From contig BDSI01000068.1 of assembly GCA_003117195.1 (NCBI GenBank), positions 571,689 through 635,688 of the forward strand: a stretch of 64,000 nt of DNA, given 5' to 3'. Of this stretch, positions 51,460-64,000 are shown one piece after another; position 1 is the stretch's first letter, and every line of letters begins with the position of its first letter. The DNA comes from Eudorina sp. 2006-703-Eu-15 (Eukaryota; Chlorophyta; Chlorophyceae; Chlamydomonadales; Volvocaceae). Position numbers and translations under genes: made by a program. The notes under the pieces are model-generated. The model had not been told where the DNA came from. It searched no databases and was given only the letters and a program-made list of their open reading frames with translations.

Positions 51460-53448
51460 GTTTATTTGAAGGTGTGTAATGCGGCGGAGAGGTCTTCGTG
51501 GCGGCCAGGCTCAACAAGCCGGCGCTAGCGCGCTTCTCAGCCCGTAAAACGTCACCTAGCCATCAAACGGACTGGCATTTGCACCCAAGCTCCAGTCACA
51601 ACTTTTTTGTGTTTCCAGTGTTGTGGAGATCTCCGCTTTCGACCCGCGCCCACAGCCCTGGCAAAGGGCTTGGTGATTGCGAACAAAGAAAGGCCCAGAT
51701 CAGAACCGCGTGGTAATGCTATGTTGAAAGGGAACTACAATAGCGTGGAGCGCGGAATCTAATGTGTTGAAGTTGGTTGCCGCCATACCAATGTCCGAGT
51801 AGGCTACTCCACGCGACCCTCCGATCGATGTGGCGCCACCGGAATCCGCGGAGCAAGGTGAATATGTACTACGGTGTACTTCTGGACAATCAACTTGACC
51901 ATGCGACACATATCTCAAACCCGAAATCGGATATCTTTGGAGCCCCGCCGGCTATAAGCGCAACCGACCGCATGCCGCAGTGACCCACGGGTCGACGACG
52001 CCGACGCCGACGACGCAGGCGGCCTGCGTACCGCTGTCGAACGTGACCCGCCGGTCCGCCCCCCCGGCACATCTCGAGCGGAATCGGGCGGCGCCCCCTT
52101 TCAAGTGCGCGGCTACGCAGTCCATGGGGCGCGCAGTCGCTCGACGTTGGCACGCGTTGCTGCATGCCTGCGGGCGGGTGGGCGACAGACCCCAGAGCCC
52201 CTCCCGACGCGTTCGACGCCCGCTGACTTCTGGTATACGTTTCGCGGCCCTTGATTCTGCGGCCCGTCACCATTTACCAGCCGTCATGTGGTGTTGAATG
52301 GGGCCGAGGGTATGTGCACGTTTGCGGGGACGATGCCAACGGACGATGCGGCGGCAGCAGCACATGCGCTATGGCATCAGCACCGCCCTGAAGTCGTAGA
52401 GCGCAGGGCAATGAACGATTTCGTCGCCGTCTCGCACGGGAGCGGCGCGGGGCCTCTGCTGTGGTGTATACATGTTAGTTACGATTGGCTTTGGTGTGAA
52501 GTACAGTTGTACATGAACTTTCCTGGTCTGTCCTGGTAATAATCGGTGATCCGTTTCTTTTTGGAGGCTCCGATGCGACATTCCGTTCCTTCACAAGCTG
52601 CCGGGGCCAGGCAAGCGAGACCACTACAGGCTACATCCCCCGGCAATGCCTTCGTGTTGAAGTCATCTGGGCAGTACACACCACAAAAGCCCGCGGCCAA
52701 CTGACAAAACCGGCGCGGGCGGGCTGACGGCGGACACACCCTGGCGACCCGTTGTCGGCGCCGCGATGCTGTCACCACCACGTCCTCCCACGAGAACCCC
52801 GAAAGAGCTAACCGCGCTAACTCCCGCCGCGCGGGCACCCTGGGTCACTTGCCCCCAAGCACCTGCAGCAAGCTAACCTTAGCAACCTCAAAAAGAGGCC
52901 CAACCATGGCCAGCCGCCCTGTTGTCGCTTTCCGTGTTCTTTTCACATGACCTCCCCCAATGCCTCCTCAAAAAACAGCATCCTTAAAAGACACACACGC
53001 ATATCCAGGTTGACCACTCACCGGCAAGCAGGTGACCCCTAATAGCTTAAGACGGCGAACTATTAACGCATGTTCCGCCCAGGGGACGGTGACATGGGGC
53101 CGCCGCCGCCGCGTGTCCGTGGCTGTGTACGGCATCGCGGCCGGCAGGCTAGACAGTCCAACCGCAACCCGCCTCCTCCGTCTTTCTTCCCCCGATCCGA
53201 GCCATCACCACCCAGGCCCCCAAGAACAGATCATTCGTGGACCGACCGGGTTCAACGCAGCCACATATCCCCTCAGCCAAGCACCTACTGCACTTCCCTG
53301 TACAACGGTGTGCACCGCCGCAGCTGCCGCTGCTGCCGCAGCCGCACTGCAGGCCAAGCTCTCTTGCAACCAGTGCTGCTGTCTGGCCCGCACGCACTGC
53401 CCGTTCTCTCGCTGTGACCTCCTCTCGGGAAAGGAAGGAGAAAGGGCC
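51460..53448. other. Intergenic: TSN 3' flank and kinase 5' flank
   Basis: About 2.0 kb between two genes read in the same direction. No ORF has clear coding character. It must hold the kinase promoter; no TATA-like element could be assigned. Confidence 0.5.
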
Positions 53449-56400
53449 TCACCGGCGGCCCCCCCGCGGCGCACCGCCGCCGCGGCCACCCGGGCCGGCG
53501 GGCTCCTCGTCGTCCGAGTCGCCCGGGTCGCCGTACATGAACATGCCGCGGTGCGCCTGCCGGGCCTCCTCCTCGTACTCCTGCATGGCCTGTCGGGTCC
53601 GACAGACAGACAAACAGACACACAGACAGTCAGTCAGACGGTTTGTACCTCAATTTCACTTCACAGCGCAGTAAAATCGGTACGAGGAAGGAGGGGGGCC
53701 GCCCCCGAAGACGATCGGCCTGGTGCGGAGGATGCAGGGACGTGCGAGCCGCATGCGTCAACGGATGCACGTATGCCGGCGGCAACAGCACAGCGCCATT
53801 TGAGCATGGCGTCCGAAACCCAACCTGTTGCCCGCACGTCCCTCCCACGTCCCTTCCACGTCCGGTGCCGCAAGCGCTCGTGGCCATGTGTGTGTGGAGA
53901 GGAACGGCAGCGAATGCGACGCGACGCGACGCCCCGGGACCAACCACCTCGTCGACCGGCCCCGTTCCCGACCCCGGCGGCCCGCGCCCGCCCTCGGTCG
54001 GACCTCCCCCTCCTCCTGCTCCCCCTCCACACACCTGGATGGCCTCCCTTGACGCCGCGTCCTTGACCTTGCGCAGCTTGGGCAGGCGCGCCAGGCCGGC
54101 TGCGTGGGGGAGCACCACACCAAACCACATCAAACCACATCAAACCACATCACGTCACATCATCCGGTGTGGTTACATAACAAGGTCCCAAGGCTTCGCA
54201 CCGCGGCGAAGGCCATGAAGCGCTGGCGGCAGTACCGTGCGGCGGTATATGACCCTCCAGTACTTGATATCTAAAGAACTCTTGGGGGGCACGGCATGAA
54301 GCGAGAGCTGCACGGATGCAGGCAATGCGGCGTGTCGCAGGAAGGCGAGCACCAGCGCCCGTCCGCGCCGACGCAACACCCCTCCCCTATGCGTCGCATT
54401 GCAACGCGCATGCAAGAGTTGCATCGGAGGTCACCCGAGCTGGGGAACCACCGTGCGGCACGGCACGGCACGGCACTGCGCGGCCCGGCCCGGCCGCTCT
54501 CACCCAGCAGCATCTCCACCGCGATGTTGGTGTTGGTCTCCGGCTCCACCAGCACCGCCGTGATCTTGCCGTTGCGCTGCTTGGGGTGCTTGGCCTTGGG
54601 GTCGGCGCGCTCGCGGGCCACGACGTGCGCCAGGAAGGGCCGGCCGCCGCCCAGCAGGGAGGCCAGGCAGGCGCGGGCGTCCGCCGCCCAGTCGCTGCCC
54701 GCCTCTGGGACCTTGACGTAGGCCAGGGAGCAGGCGATGGCCTGGGGCGGCACCGCGGACAGAGCCGCGTCGATGGTGCGGACCTGGCGGGAGGGAGGGA
54801 AGGGGGAAGGGGGCGACACACAGGTGAGAGGGGAGGCAGCCGGAGCGGGAGCCGAGGTCTACACGTCCGTCAGGGCAGTCACGAGGAACACCCGCCGAGG
54901 AGGTGTTCTCCTTCGTACACATTTCCTCCGATTGCATTACGGGGGGGGGTATCGATCACATGGGGGTTATATGCGGGTTATATGGTGTACATGGTGTGAT
55001 GGGTCGTCGGCGTCTCGGCTTCCCCTCCCTTCCCCTGTCGGCGATCATGGGTAGGTGGACGGCGGTGGGACCCCGGAAGGGGAGTCTCAAAGGATAACGG
55101 CGTCCCACGTGTCACCCATTTCCGGAAGGAGGTGCCGTCACGTGGCCTGAGGGAGGTGCCATCACGTGGTGGCACCCAGTCACACACGCAACGCCATCCT
55201 CCAACGAGGTGCATCCTCCTGCGAACGAGGTGCATCCCCCGCCCGCCCCCCTCCCGCCGCGTCGGCAAGCGCCGCCACTCCCCCACCGCCCTGCCCACCA
55301 GCCCTTGTTGCCGACCGCGCACCTTGTTGCTGTGCACGCGCTCGCGGTTGCCGTAGTCGATGAAGAACACATCGTACATGGGTTCGGAGCGGTTGACGCG
55401 CTCGACGTAACCGCGGTACCAGCAGTTGTCCAGCGAGAACTGCAGCAACCGGATTACGAACAACAACGAACAAATTGAAACATGGAAAATTTTTCACAAT
55501 CAATTGAGTAACAATCTCGAAAGCGAGCAGGTCCACGCCTGCGTTTCAGGGAGTCGTGGGGCCGGGCAAGGATGCACCCGCACCCGCACGGGCCCCTCCA
55601 CCCCCCGCCCAGCCGCCACGGCTGCGCACCTGCGCCAGGCACAGCTGCCCCGTCTTGAGCTCCGGCGGGATCGGCGACGGCTCCGACAGGGACGCCGCGG
55701 AGAGCTGCTCCGCCAGCCAAGCCACGCGCGGCTCGCCGACCACCTGCACACACCCGCCGGCCACGCGGCCACGAACGCGCTTGGGACGGAAGCCAAGCCA
55801 ACTAGCCAGGCGATCGCAGGTACGGCACAGGACCGCCCGGGGGGCATCATCATGGGCTGAAGACGCCCTCTTGCGCCTTCTTTAGAGCGGTCAGCGCGCG
55901 AGGGATTTACAACGCGGGGGTGTGTGACATGAGCGGTTGTCCGTAGGTTGGGGTTTGAGGTTTGCCTTCGGTCACCCCGCCATCCGCGCCGCCGCTTCTG
56001 ATCCCCCGGTGTGGTGTGTACGGCTTGGGTGAAATACGGTAAAGGCATTGGTCCCATGCGAACCCGCTGGTCGAGGCGGGCCGGGCCCCCGACCACCGGA
56101 CAGCGGACACCCGCGTAGCTACCTGCACGTAGAACTCGGTCGCGTCCACCACCTCTGTCACCGTCACTGACAGCACTTCCTGGCTGCGGCCGCCCGCGGC
56201 CGCGGAGGGTCGCGGCGCCGCCGATGTGGAGGCGCCCGCGCCGCCCGACGCGGCCGCCGCGAAGCTGCCTGCGGCCGCGCCGCTGCCGCCCGCGGCAGCG
56301 GCGTGGCCGTTGCTCGCGCCGGCGCCGTTGGCCGTCGAGGCGCCCTCGTACCCTTCATCCTCGCCCGCTTCATCGCGGTCCATATCAGGCGTCCAGTTCT

Positions 56401-59400
56401 CCCAGATCTAATCCCAGGTGGGCAAGCAGGCAGGTTTAATCCCAGGTGGGCAAGCAGGCAGGTTTAATCCCAGGTGGGCAAGCAGGCAGGTTTAATCCCA
56501 GGTGGGCAAGCAGGCAGGTTTAATCCCAGGTGGGCAAGCAGGCAGGTTGGGGGGGGCGCGCAAGGAACATTTTCTCAAGACATGTGCATGGGTATGGTGC
56601 ACTGCGCTGGTAGGCAGGCAGGTAGGCGAGCAGGGGGGGAGGGAACTGGGCTACGCGGCGGGCGTCGAACACCGCCGCCAAGACGATGCTCACAATGAAA
56701 TCGGTCAAGCTGGACGACTCGGTCAATCTGGGCAACACTTGATCATCTCGCTGACTTCGTTTGTCAGATGCCCCGCTCGCCATGTATACAGTCGCACCAA
56801 CTCGGCAACATCACAGGTCGTACAGGCGGAACACGGGGCATCACGTGCTCCTTCCGCAACACAGTCCTCCGCTCCGTCCCCGCTGCAGTCCCATCCCACC
56901 GCATCCCTACGCAGGCAGCCTGACACGACACGGAGCCTGCAGCCGTGGGGGCCACCGACGGTGCCCCGGCCCCGGAACCCCACCTTGAGCCGCTGCTCCT
57001 TGGCGGCCTGCTGCAGCCGGGCCATCTCAGTGCCATCCGGCAGTCGCGAGGGGTCCACGTTGGGCTGCAGCCGGGCGAGACCTGCGGCGGCGGACAACAG
57101 AACAGACACACGCACACTCAGCTCGCCAAGGCGCCCCAAAGCTGAGCCGATGAGCGATGCTGCGGAGGCAAGCTGGCAAGGGCCCTTCGCGGTAACCCCG
57201 CGGAAAAGGTTCGAGCTCGCCGGATCGATCGACAGAGCAGGCACCAGAGCACCTTTCCCCTCACGGGACGTCGCGGGCGAAGGTCTCGTTTGTCTGCCAA
57301 CAGACATGCGTCGGCTGCGCTCCCGTCAAGGGTCGACTGCGCTCCTTTCAAAGGATCGGAAATTGGGGACACCAGAACGGCGGTCACGGCCGTTCACTTA
57401 CCCTTGCTCAGCAGCGCCAGCGCCAGATTGAACGGCTTGGCCGCCGCCGCCGCCGCCGCGCCGCCCTGCTGCTGCTGCGGCACCAGCACCACCGTGCCCA
57501 GGAAGGTGCCCCCCCGGTCCATGGTCTCCACCACCACCTCCACGTCGCGCTGCATCATGACCTCGCGGGTGTACGCGAACGCCTCGTCCGCGAACGGCTC
57601 GCCCACCACCGCGGGCTTGCCGTTGCCCGCGGGCTGCGGCCGCGCCGGCGTCTTGATGCCGGAGGGCGCGAACACGATGGTGACGCCCTCCTTGGGGATG
57701 TGGACGCGCAGGCGGTGGCCGCTGAGCACGTACTCCACCACGCCGGTCATCTTGCCTGCCGGGGTCTCGCAGGACAGGCCGAGCCACAACAAAGAACGGT
57801 GGTGGTGAGGAGGAGGAGGCGGAGGCGAGGGGCGCGGTGCCGTGCGTGCGTACTCCTCTTTCAGGCGCGTGTGTTGTAGGTTAGGTTACCCGTCATGACA
57901 CCAGGGCACCGGCTCGGGGAACCATCATTGAGTGTCAACCGGCACATCCCGATTGCCGTAACCCAGTGGTGTCGATATCTTGGCAAGCGCGTCAAGCCCG
58001 CACGAGTTCAGCGACAAACAGTGCACACCGCCGCCTGTGCGACACGAAGCCCCCTCGCCCCCGGGGCTCGGGCCCCGCCCCCAAAAGCGAGGATGGGAAC
58101 ACGTGCGCCCCGGGGGCGCCTGTACCGGTCAACCCCGCCCCGGGGCCGGCCCCGCCCTCCGCTAGTCATCAGTGCCCTGCGTTCTCCCCCCCCCGCAATG
58201 GGCCGGCTGCAGAGCATTTCCCATTTGGCGCCACCGCACCCCAGCCCTCGTGCGGGTCTCAGAGGAGTCCGGGCGCAAGGCGGCTCCACTCACCCGCCCG
58301 CTGGAAGAACGGCAGGTACTGCTTGGCGCGCGCCGCCGAGCCGGGCGTGCTGACATCATTGACGCGGTTGGCGGGCGGCTCCTTGGACGAGTGCACGCCG
58401 CGCTTGGACTGCTTGGCCAGCTCCTCGCAGGCCATCAGCCTGGGGGCGAGGTACACCACGGGGAACAACAGCCAGTGAGCAAGCTGACGAGCCCGGGGTG
58501 GAAGGTTGGGGGGGGGGTCGTCGAATGAAAGGCGAGCCCATGACACGACTGCGGGTGGAAGCCGCTGTGGGCGACGGGACAGGACACCCGCGGCCATGAC
58601 GCCGTATCTGCACACCCGGACTCATCCGCATACCGCCGATAGGCCGACTGTTGAGACCAGTGTGTGACCATTACGGGACCATTGTGTGGCCGCAAACGCA
58701 ATCTTGGTAGCTGCAGCAACATGCCGTCAGTACTGAAAGGAATGCCATTACCTCCCGAGTCACCAGGGTCTCGGTTCGGAACCCCTTTGGGCGATTTCAG
58801 CACACACACACACACACACACACTCTCACACACATACTCTCACACACACACTCTCACACACACGCGCCGACGCATGCGCGCACGCACCTCTCGTACACGC
58901 AGCTGCGCTCCTCGTCGGTGCGGTGCTTGATGACGGTGGCGAAGCCGCGCGCCACCACCATCTCCGACACGTTCTGCTTCTCCTCGCCCTGAAGCAGGGA
59001 CCAACAACAGGGACCATCGGGGGCAACGTGCGCTCTCCTGGAGACCCTGCGAAAGGTTTCCTGCGCGAACAGGATGCACGCCGCTGCCGGGCCCACCAGG
59101 GATCCAGGTACACCAGGAATCACTCCGGGGGCGATGGAAGGGGCCGTACCTCGCAGGCCCCGACATAACGGCGCAGTGCGACTGCGCTTACGGTGGTAAG
59201 CCCGCTCGCCACCGTACACGGTGGAGCAGCCCCCCTGCACCAGGCCGCCCCTCGTGTCAGCAGCTGCGGCGCGCGCGGGCCCACCGTGTCCGACGCTGCC
59301 TTGACGTGTCCCCCGCCCCCGCCAACCCCCCGGTGACTCTTCTCCCCCCCAGTGCCCTCCCGCGCACCTTCTCCGGCACCACCTCCACGTTGCCGAACGC

Positions 59401-62400
59401 CATCACGCGCTCGGCATCGCCCGACAGCATCATCTCCGCTGCAAAACCACAGGACCGCGAGACGAGGCCAACAGAAGGCGGCACGGGTGTTCAAGACGAA
59501 GGAAAGGGAGGAGGCGGCACGCAGCGCCCTCCTGGCCCCGGCGCCCTCCTCTTCGGCATCCTTTTGCGGCTCCCAGTTCCTCAGCCGTCCTTCTGGTAAC
59601 CGGTGGGCGGAACCCAACCACACGTCCCTGATCCCAGATTCCCCCCTCAGCGGTCAGCACACCATCGAAAGAACACAAGTTCCGCCCCCCAGCCCCATCC
59701 CTCGGCACAGGAGGGACACCGTCCCTGCCCTCCCCCCCCCTGTTTGTCCTGGCGTCCCGATGCCCGGGGCTCGCTCAGCAAGAGCAAGGGAGGGAAGGGC
59801 GTCTGTCCCAACTCACGCGTGAGGACCTTGCGCGTGTACTCCATCTTGACCTCCACGGGGCGGCCGATGATGCGCTTGCGGAGGAACTCCTTGGCTTCGG
59901 TGGCCCAAGCCTCGGCGGGCCGGTCGCGGGCCGGCGGGCGGGGCGCACGGATGCTGCACGGGGGTTGGCGCATGCGGGTGGGGGGGGGGACACGTGCGGG
60001 CGGCGTCTGCAAAGGGCGGCCAGGTGATTCCCATGTCTCAGAACGTGCGCAGCATGGCCACGTGCAGGCGTGCACCGTATCGTGATTCGGTTCCTCCTGT
60101 GTCATAGCAGATGAGATTAAATAGCGCATCAGCAAGGGAGGCCCGGCTGGCCTCGGCATATGGGCCACTGTGGCAGTGGCTTGGTGGCGGCTGCAGGACA
60201 GCTGCGGCGCGGCGGCGGCGACGGACGGAGGCCTCCCCCGTGGCTCATGACGGCTGTCAGACAGTACGAATACTTGTACGACATCATGGCGTCGATCATA
60301 CGGTTAAAATTGGTTATATTTTGAACATCACTCAGCCGCACAGTCGCCACCAACACCGCCGCCGCCGCCGCCAGTCGCGCTCGCCCCTTCGACTGTCATG
60401 TCACGCGCCGATGCTCGACTTGGACGCACTTGGCAACCAAGAGCGAACACTGGCCATGCAGTGCTGAATGGGCTGTAAAGGCCGAACCCCTGGCCCGATT
60501 CCCATCATCCAGACCACATTTGCGAAGGCAGTCTGACAGCGCTCATGCATGCTGCATTCGAGTGGTTCCCGCTCCCATGGTCCGTTCCTGGGTGGGCGTG
60601 CGCAGGACGGGAAGCCCCCCACAGCTTCATATAACGATGAGCGAGCAACCAAGCTAGCTCGCTCCCATCCCCCGCGCTGATCGTGCCGCGCACCTGGACA
60701 GGTTCACACGGCGCTCCGCGCCATTGGCCGCGTCCTTAATCACCACGCAGTCGCCGCTCACGACCTCCACAACCTGCAGGAGCAGCAGGAACGGGTGGGC
60801 TGTAACGACCACACTCGCCCGCGCGTCCGCACCTTCTTCCTGGCGTTTCCTGGGGTCATGCAAGCCGTGGATTGCCGGCGCGCGCCCAAGCCGTTCCCTC
60901 CACGGGGCGCCGGGTGAGGCCCCAAAACCTCCCTGGCATACCCGCACCCCCCCCGCTCTCCCCAGCCAACGCACCTTGCCGGTGAAGTTATCCGACAGCT
61001 TCGTCTGGTTCGTGGGCGCCGGCACGTAGCCCGTCCAGATATTCTTGCGGTCGGCCTTGGCCGCCTTCTCCACATCGCGCAGCTTCAGCGCCGCGGAGTT
61101 GGCCATCAGGCCCAACGACCACTCCACGCACTGCGCCGCGCGGGGAGGAAACGGGTAGGGTGAGCCGGTAGGCGAGCCGACGCGGGATGATGAGTAACTC
61201 TGTACGTGTCGCAACTAGCCCCGGAAGACCCACCAGGCTGGCAGGCCACAAACAGCTGTACAGGCATATCTAACGAGCTCATGATCACCAGACGCCCAAT
61301 ATCCCCTCCGAGCCTTGCGTGAACCGCGCAACAAGGCGACAAGGGGCGCGCGAGCGGGAGACACGCTGGCGGCAGTCCGTCCGTCGGGTACCTCCTTGTA
61401 CTTAGCGACATTCATGATATCCTCCTGCCTTGCCCCTAGGCCGTGCGCTCACCTTGGCCAGGCCCTGCTTCAGTAGCTGCTCCGCCAGGTGCTCCTGCTC
61501 CGTGGGGGCCGGGGCCGGGGCGGCGGCGCCCGCGGCCGGTGGCGCCGGCGGGGGGGTGTACAGCACCGTGCCGAACAGGTTGCCGTACTTGTCCACACCC
61601 TCCAGCACCAACTTCACGTCCCTGTCCGACGCAAGGGCGGCGCGATGGACACGCACCGGGAGAACCGCGATGGACACGCACCGGGAGAACCGCGATGGAC
61701 ACGCACCGGGAGAACAGCGATGGACACGCACCGGGAGAACCGCGATGGACACGCACCGGGAGAACCGCGATGGACACGCACCGGGAGAACAGCGATGGAC
61801 ACGCACCGGGAGAACCGCGATGGACACGCACCGGGAGAACCGCGATGGACACGCACCGGGAGAACCGCGATGGACACGCACCGGGAGAACCGCGCACCAG
61901 GTCAGGCACGCCGTTGGCACCCAAGCTGCACTTGCAGGTTGCAACGAGCTCCCAAGGAATCCGCTGGCGACCACCTCCCTCGGGGCAGGCGCGACGCAAG
62001 CCAACCCTATCAGCAGGGACAGGCCCCTGAAATGAACCCCCAGGGCAGCACACCTGTTTAAGATGCGCGTCTCGGCGAACGCCTTGGCCTCGCGCGCAAA
62101 GGGCTCCGCGGCGCTGCTGGCCGCGATGGAAGCCGCCGTCGGCGCAGCCGCGGCCGCGGCGCTGCCGTCCTCTGCCGCGGGAGCCGGCTCGGCGACCGCC
62201 TGGAGGGAGGCGGCGAGGGAGGCCGCGTGCCGCGGGCGTGATTGCTGCTATGCCGTCAACACTTCTGATCCAGCTTGACACATTTCTTAGGGCAGGCCAG
62301 GCCAACGGGCGTGGACCGCGCCGCGCCGGTGGATGTCGAGCGACTGGGCTCCAAGATGCCCACACCGGCGAATAGCCCAAACCTTCTGGTAACACGCGCA

Positions 62401-63903
62401 CTGCGCATACCCTTTACCGTGCAAAATGCGCCCACCCCGTGCCGTGATTGTTGCTCGCCATGCTTTCAAGGTAGGACCAGTCAGTCTTGACGTATTGGAT
62501 CACCCGCGGATCCGGCTGCATAGCGTCCGCCATTGGTTCTTTTGGCCCGCCCGCGCTGACACAGTGGGAGGCTCACCCACCTTGCGACCCATGGACGGGC
62601 ACTGCACGCCCGCCAGGTTGACCAGCAGCGAGATGGTGCCGGTGGGCAGCAGCGTCACGCGCATGGAGCTGCCGCTCAGCACCGCGTCCACCACAGCGTC
62701 CACCATGCCGCCCTTGCCCACGCGACTCAGCAGCGCGTTGGCGGTGTCGTCCTCCTGCGCGCGACAGGTGGGGCCGATGCACGGGGCCGCCGGTCCCCGC
62801 GAGTGGCGCCGTCAACAACCCAAGATAGCGTTGTGGTGGTTTTTTTTCCGACGCACACATCGGCCCTCGAGTCACCATGGCTACCTCCACGCCAAACCAT
62901 TCCCCGAGCCTACGTCTTGTATGGCGTTGGATACACCCACTTCAGTACGCATGTAAACATAGACATAGCATTAGTTACACCTCTAAACTGGAAGGTATAT
63001 CCAATTTTGCGGGACGCCTGCCAAGATCACCAAGCGAGAAACCCAGAAAGCAACAAATCCGCCCACTTTGACTGCACCACCGGCGGCGTGAGAGCATCAG
63101 GTCCGCCTGAGCCCCTCTGCAGGCTGACGCAACACCCGGCCGGCGGGAGGATCGCCCGCGTCCCGACTGCTCCTCCACACCTGGCCGACGGTGTCACGGA
63201 CAGACTTCGCGGTGCGCTGCGGGTCCTTGGTCCACAGACCCAGACCCGCCGCTTGGGCCGCCTCCTCGGCGCGCTTGAGGTCCTCCAGGTAGGGGCTCTG
63301 CTCCTTGCCGATGGCGCGGACCTGTGGGCACGAAGGTTACGCGTGCGGGCGTGGGTTCATCGCATGATGGCAGGCGGATCCCGGTGAATGCCTCTTCCCA
63401 ATGGCAGGGCCACTCGCTGCGTAACCCCACCGCGAGGTCATGCAACTTGGCGTGGGTGATGACAGCGCTGCCGTGAAAACGCAATCGAATGACTTTGGGT
63501 GCACTGCAACACACCACGTGTGTGGATCAGGGCTGAGTGCAGGCACTCGCGCAGCTGCAGACGGGCCGGAAGACGGCGACACGACCGAATCGACCAGACG
63601 GCTGTGTGGCCTGACCCAGCGTGACCGTTGACGCTGACACGATGCGCGTGACCCACATCACCAGGGCATCAACTTCGGTAACTACGACCGGTCCGCGCGT
63701 CACTGGCACCTTGGCCACCTGGCGCCTTGTCCCACCACCTACTTCAGAAGTACCCAGAACAGGTTCAGACTTCCTCGACTAACCTTTGCCCAACCATTGG
63801 CCACAACAGCAATAGCAACGTTATCCTGCTGGTTCAGGAACACCGAGCCGAACTCGCGGTTGCCAATGGCCTCGACCACGTAGTCGACCCGGAACACGCA
63901 TGG
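53449..63903 (-). CDS. TSN: Tudor staphylococcal nuclease (TSN/SND1), N-terminus beyond the window
   Basis: 19 exons: 63903-63784, 63321-63181, 62754-62581, 62199-62054, 61621-61453, 61130-60975, 60773-60694, 59953-59817, 59438-59368, 58988-58888, 58439-58294, 57755-57402, 57081-56984, 56407-56123, 55743-55630, 55439-55323, 54783-54504, 54099-54035, 53589-53449 (TGA). All are GT-AG and in one frame, 964 residues. Order: end of SN1 ('VDYVVEAIGNREFGSVFLN'), SN2, SN3 ('LRKRIIGRPVEVKMEY'), SN4 ('EPFADEAFAYTREVMMQRD'), Tudor ('CWYRGYVERV', 'DVFFIDYGNRE'), C-terminal half SN5, acidic tail. About 100 N-terminal residues are missing. TSN binds and processes structured RNA and acts in stress granules, splicing and RNA decay. 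An Ala/Gly-rich loop (exon 14) and Ala runs in SN2 and SN4 are lineage-type insertions. Introns carry two minisatellites and a (CA)n. Confidence 0.97.
56408..56548. repeat. 28-bp minisatellite at the TSN exon 14 acceptor
   Basis: Five units of 'AATCCCAGGTGGGCAAGCAG' plus 'GCAGGTTT'. The last unit on minus contains the exon 14 acceptor (GGGATTAG|ATC), where other units read GGGATTAA. Confidence 0.93.
58801..58862. repeat. (CA)n-rich microsatellite in TSN intron
   Basis: CA units with CT interruptions, 26 bp after the donor of TSN exon 58988-58888. Confidence 0.92.
61646..61893. repeat. 25-bp minisatellite, about 10 units, in TSN intron
   Basis: Units of 'GCGATGGACACGCACCGGGA' plus 'GAACC', differing mainly in one C/A position. 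It starts about 25 bp upstream (sense) of the exon 61621-61453 acceptor. The unit length is not a multiple of three and the unit contains no stop in any frame, so all frames stay open and give long spurious ORFs. Confidence 0.97.
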
Positions 63904-64000
63904 CTGTTGGGAAAGGGCAGGCGGCGGTGGGCATGGACGCGGCACTTGGCAACGTCGTGTGGGTGAGAGTGGGGGTGAGAGTGAGCCGGTGATGGCGGTT
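63904..64000 (-). other. TSN intron running off the window
   Basis: Sequence upstream of acceptor CCCAACAG|CCATGC; the next 5' exon is not in the window. Confidence 0.8.

Noticed and set aside
61430..62061. Three overlapping plus ORFs of about 200 codons
   Set aside because: The 25-bp minisatellite plus TSN antisense; stop-free by unit composition.

Overview
The window looks like nuclear DNA of a chlorophyte green alga of the Chlamydomonas/Volvox (volvocine) type. The evidence is very GC-rich exons with strong GC third-position bias, many short GT-AG introns, long Gly/Ala/Gln/Pro-rich inserts in proteins, TGTAA (the green-algal polyadenylation word) downstream of stops, and an F-box-like/ankyrin gene of the kind that is expanded in these algae. 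Species cannot be named from sequence alone.

Layout. 1-12 kb: repeat-rich, essentially gene-free DNA built from a diverged tandem duplication with an offset of about 7.0 kb, a 134-nt near-palindrome and a 45-bp tandem repeat. 13.1-15.2 kb: a two-exon ankyrin-repeat gene (minus). 17.3-22.3 kb: a multi-pass membrane protein gene (minus) split by an 814-bp hAT-like transposon with a perfect 8-bp target duplication. Upstream lie two enormous CTG/CAG tracts, and between them about 1.5 kb of different DNA carrying a canonical hammerhead ribozyme. 25.9-28.9 kb: a four-exon secretory-pathway sulfotransferase (plus). 33.3-51.5 kb: one giant 20-exon gene (minus) for a PB1-domain, Raf-like (TKL) protein kinase of about 3,183 residues. 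All 20 exons join in a single consistent reading frame. Its introns hold a tRNA-Gly, a second hAT-like element, a C9orf72-like GGGGCC repeat and copies of a short dispersed repeat. 53.4-63.9 kb: 19 exons (minus) of Tudor staphylococcal nuclease (TSN/SND1 orthologue), lacking only its N-terminal exon(s) beyond the right edge.

The genes are unrelated single-copy eukaryotic loci and do not form a pathway: an ankyrin adaptor, a membrane protein, a carbohydrate-type sulfotransferase, a signalling kinase and an RNA-granule/RNA-processing nuclease-fold protein. The most unusual content lies in the mobile and repeat DNA (hammerhead ribozyme, hAT pair, long CTG, GGGGCC, introner-like repeats) and in the architecture of the kinase: about 1 kb of residues inserted inside the kinase N-lobe and an Asn in place of the catalytic Asp.
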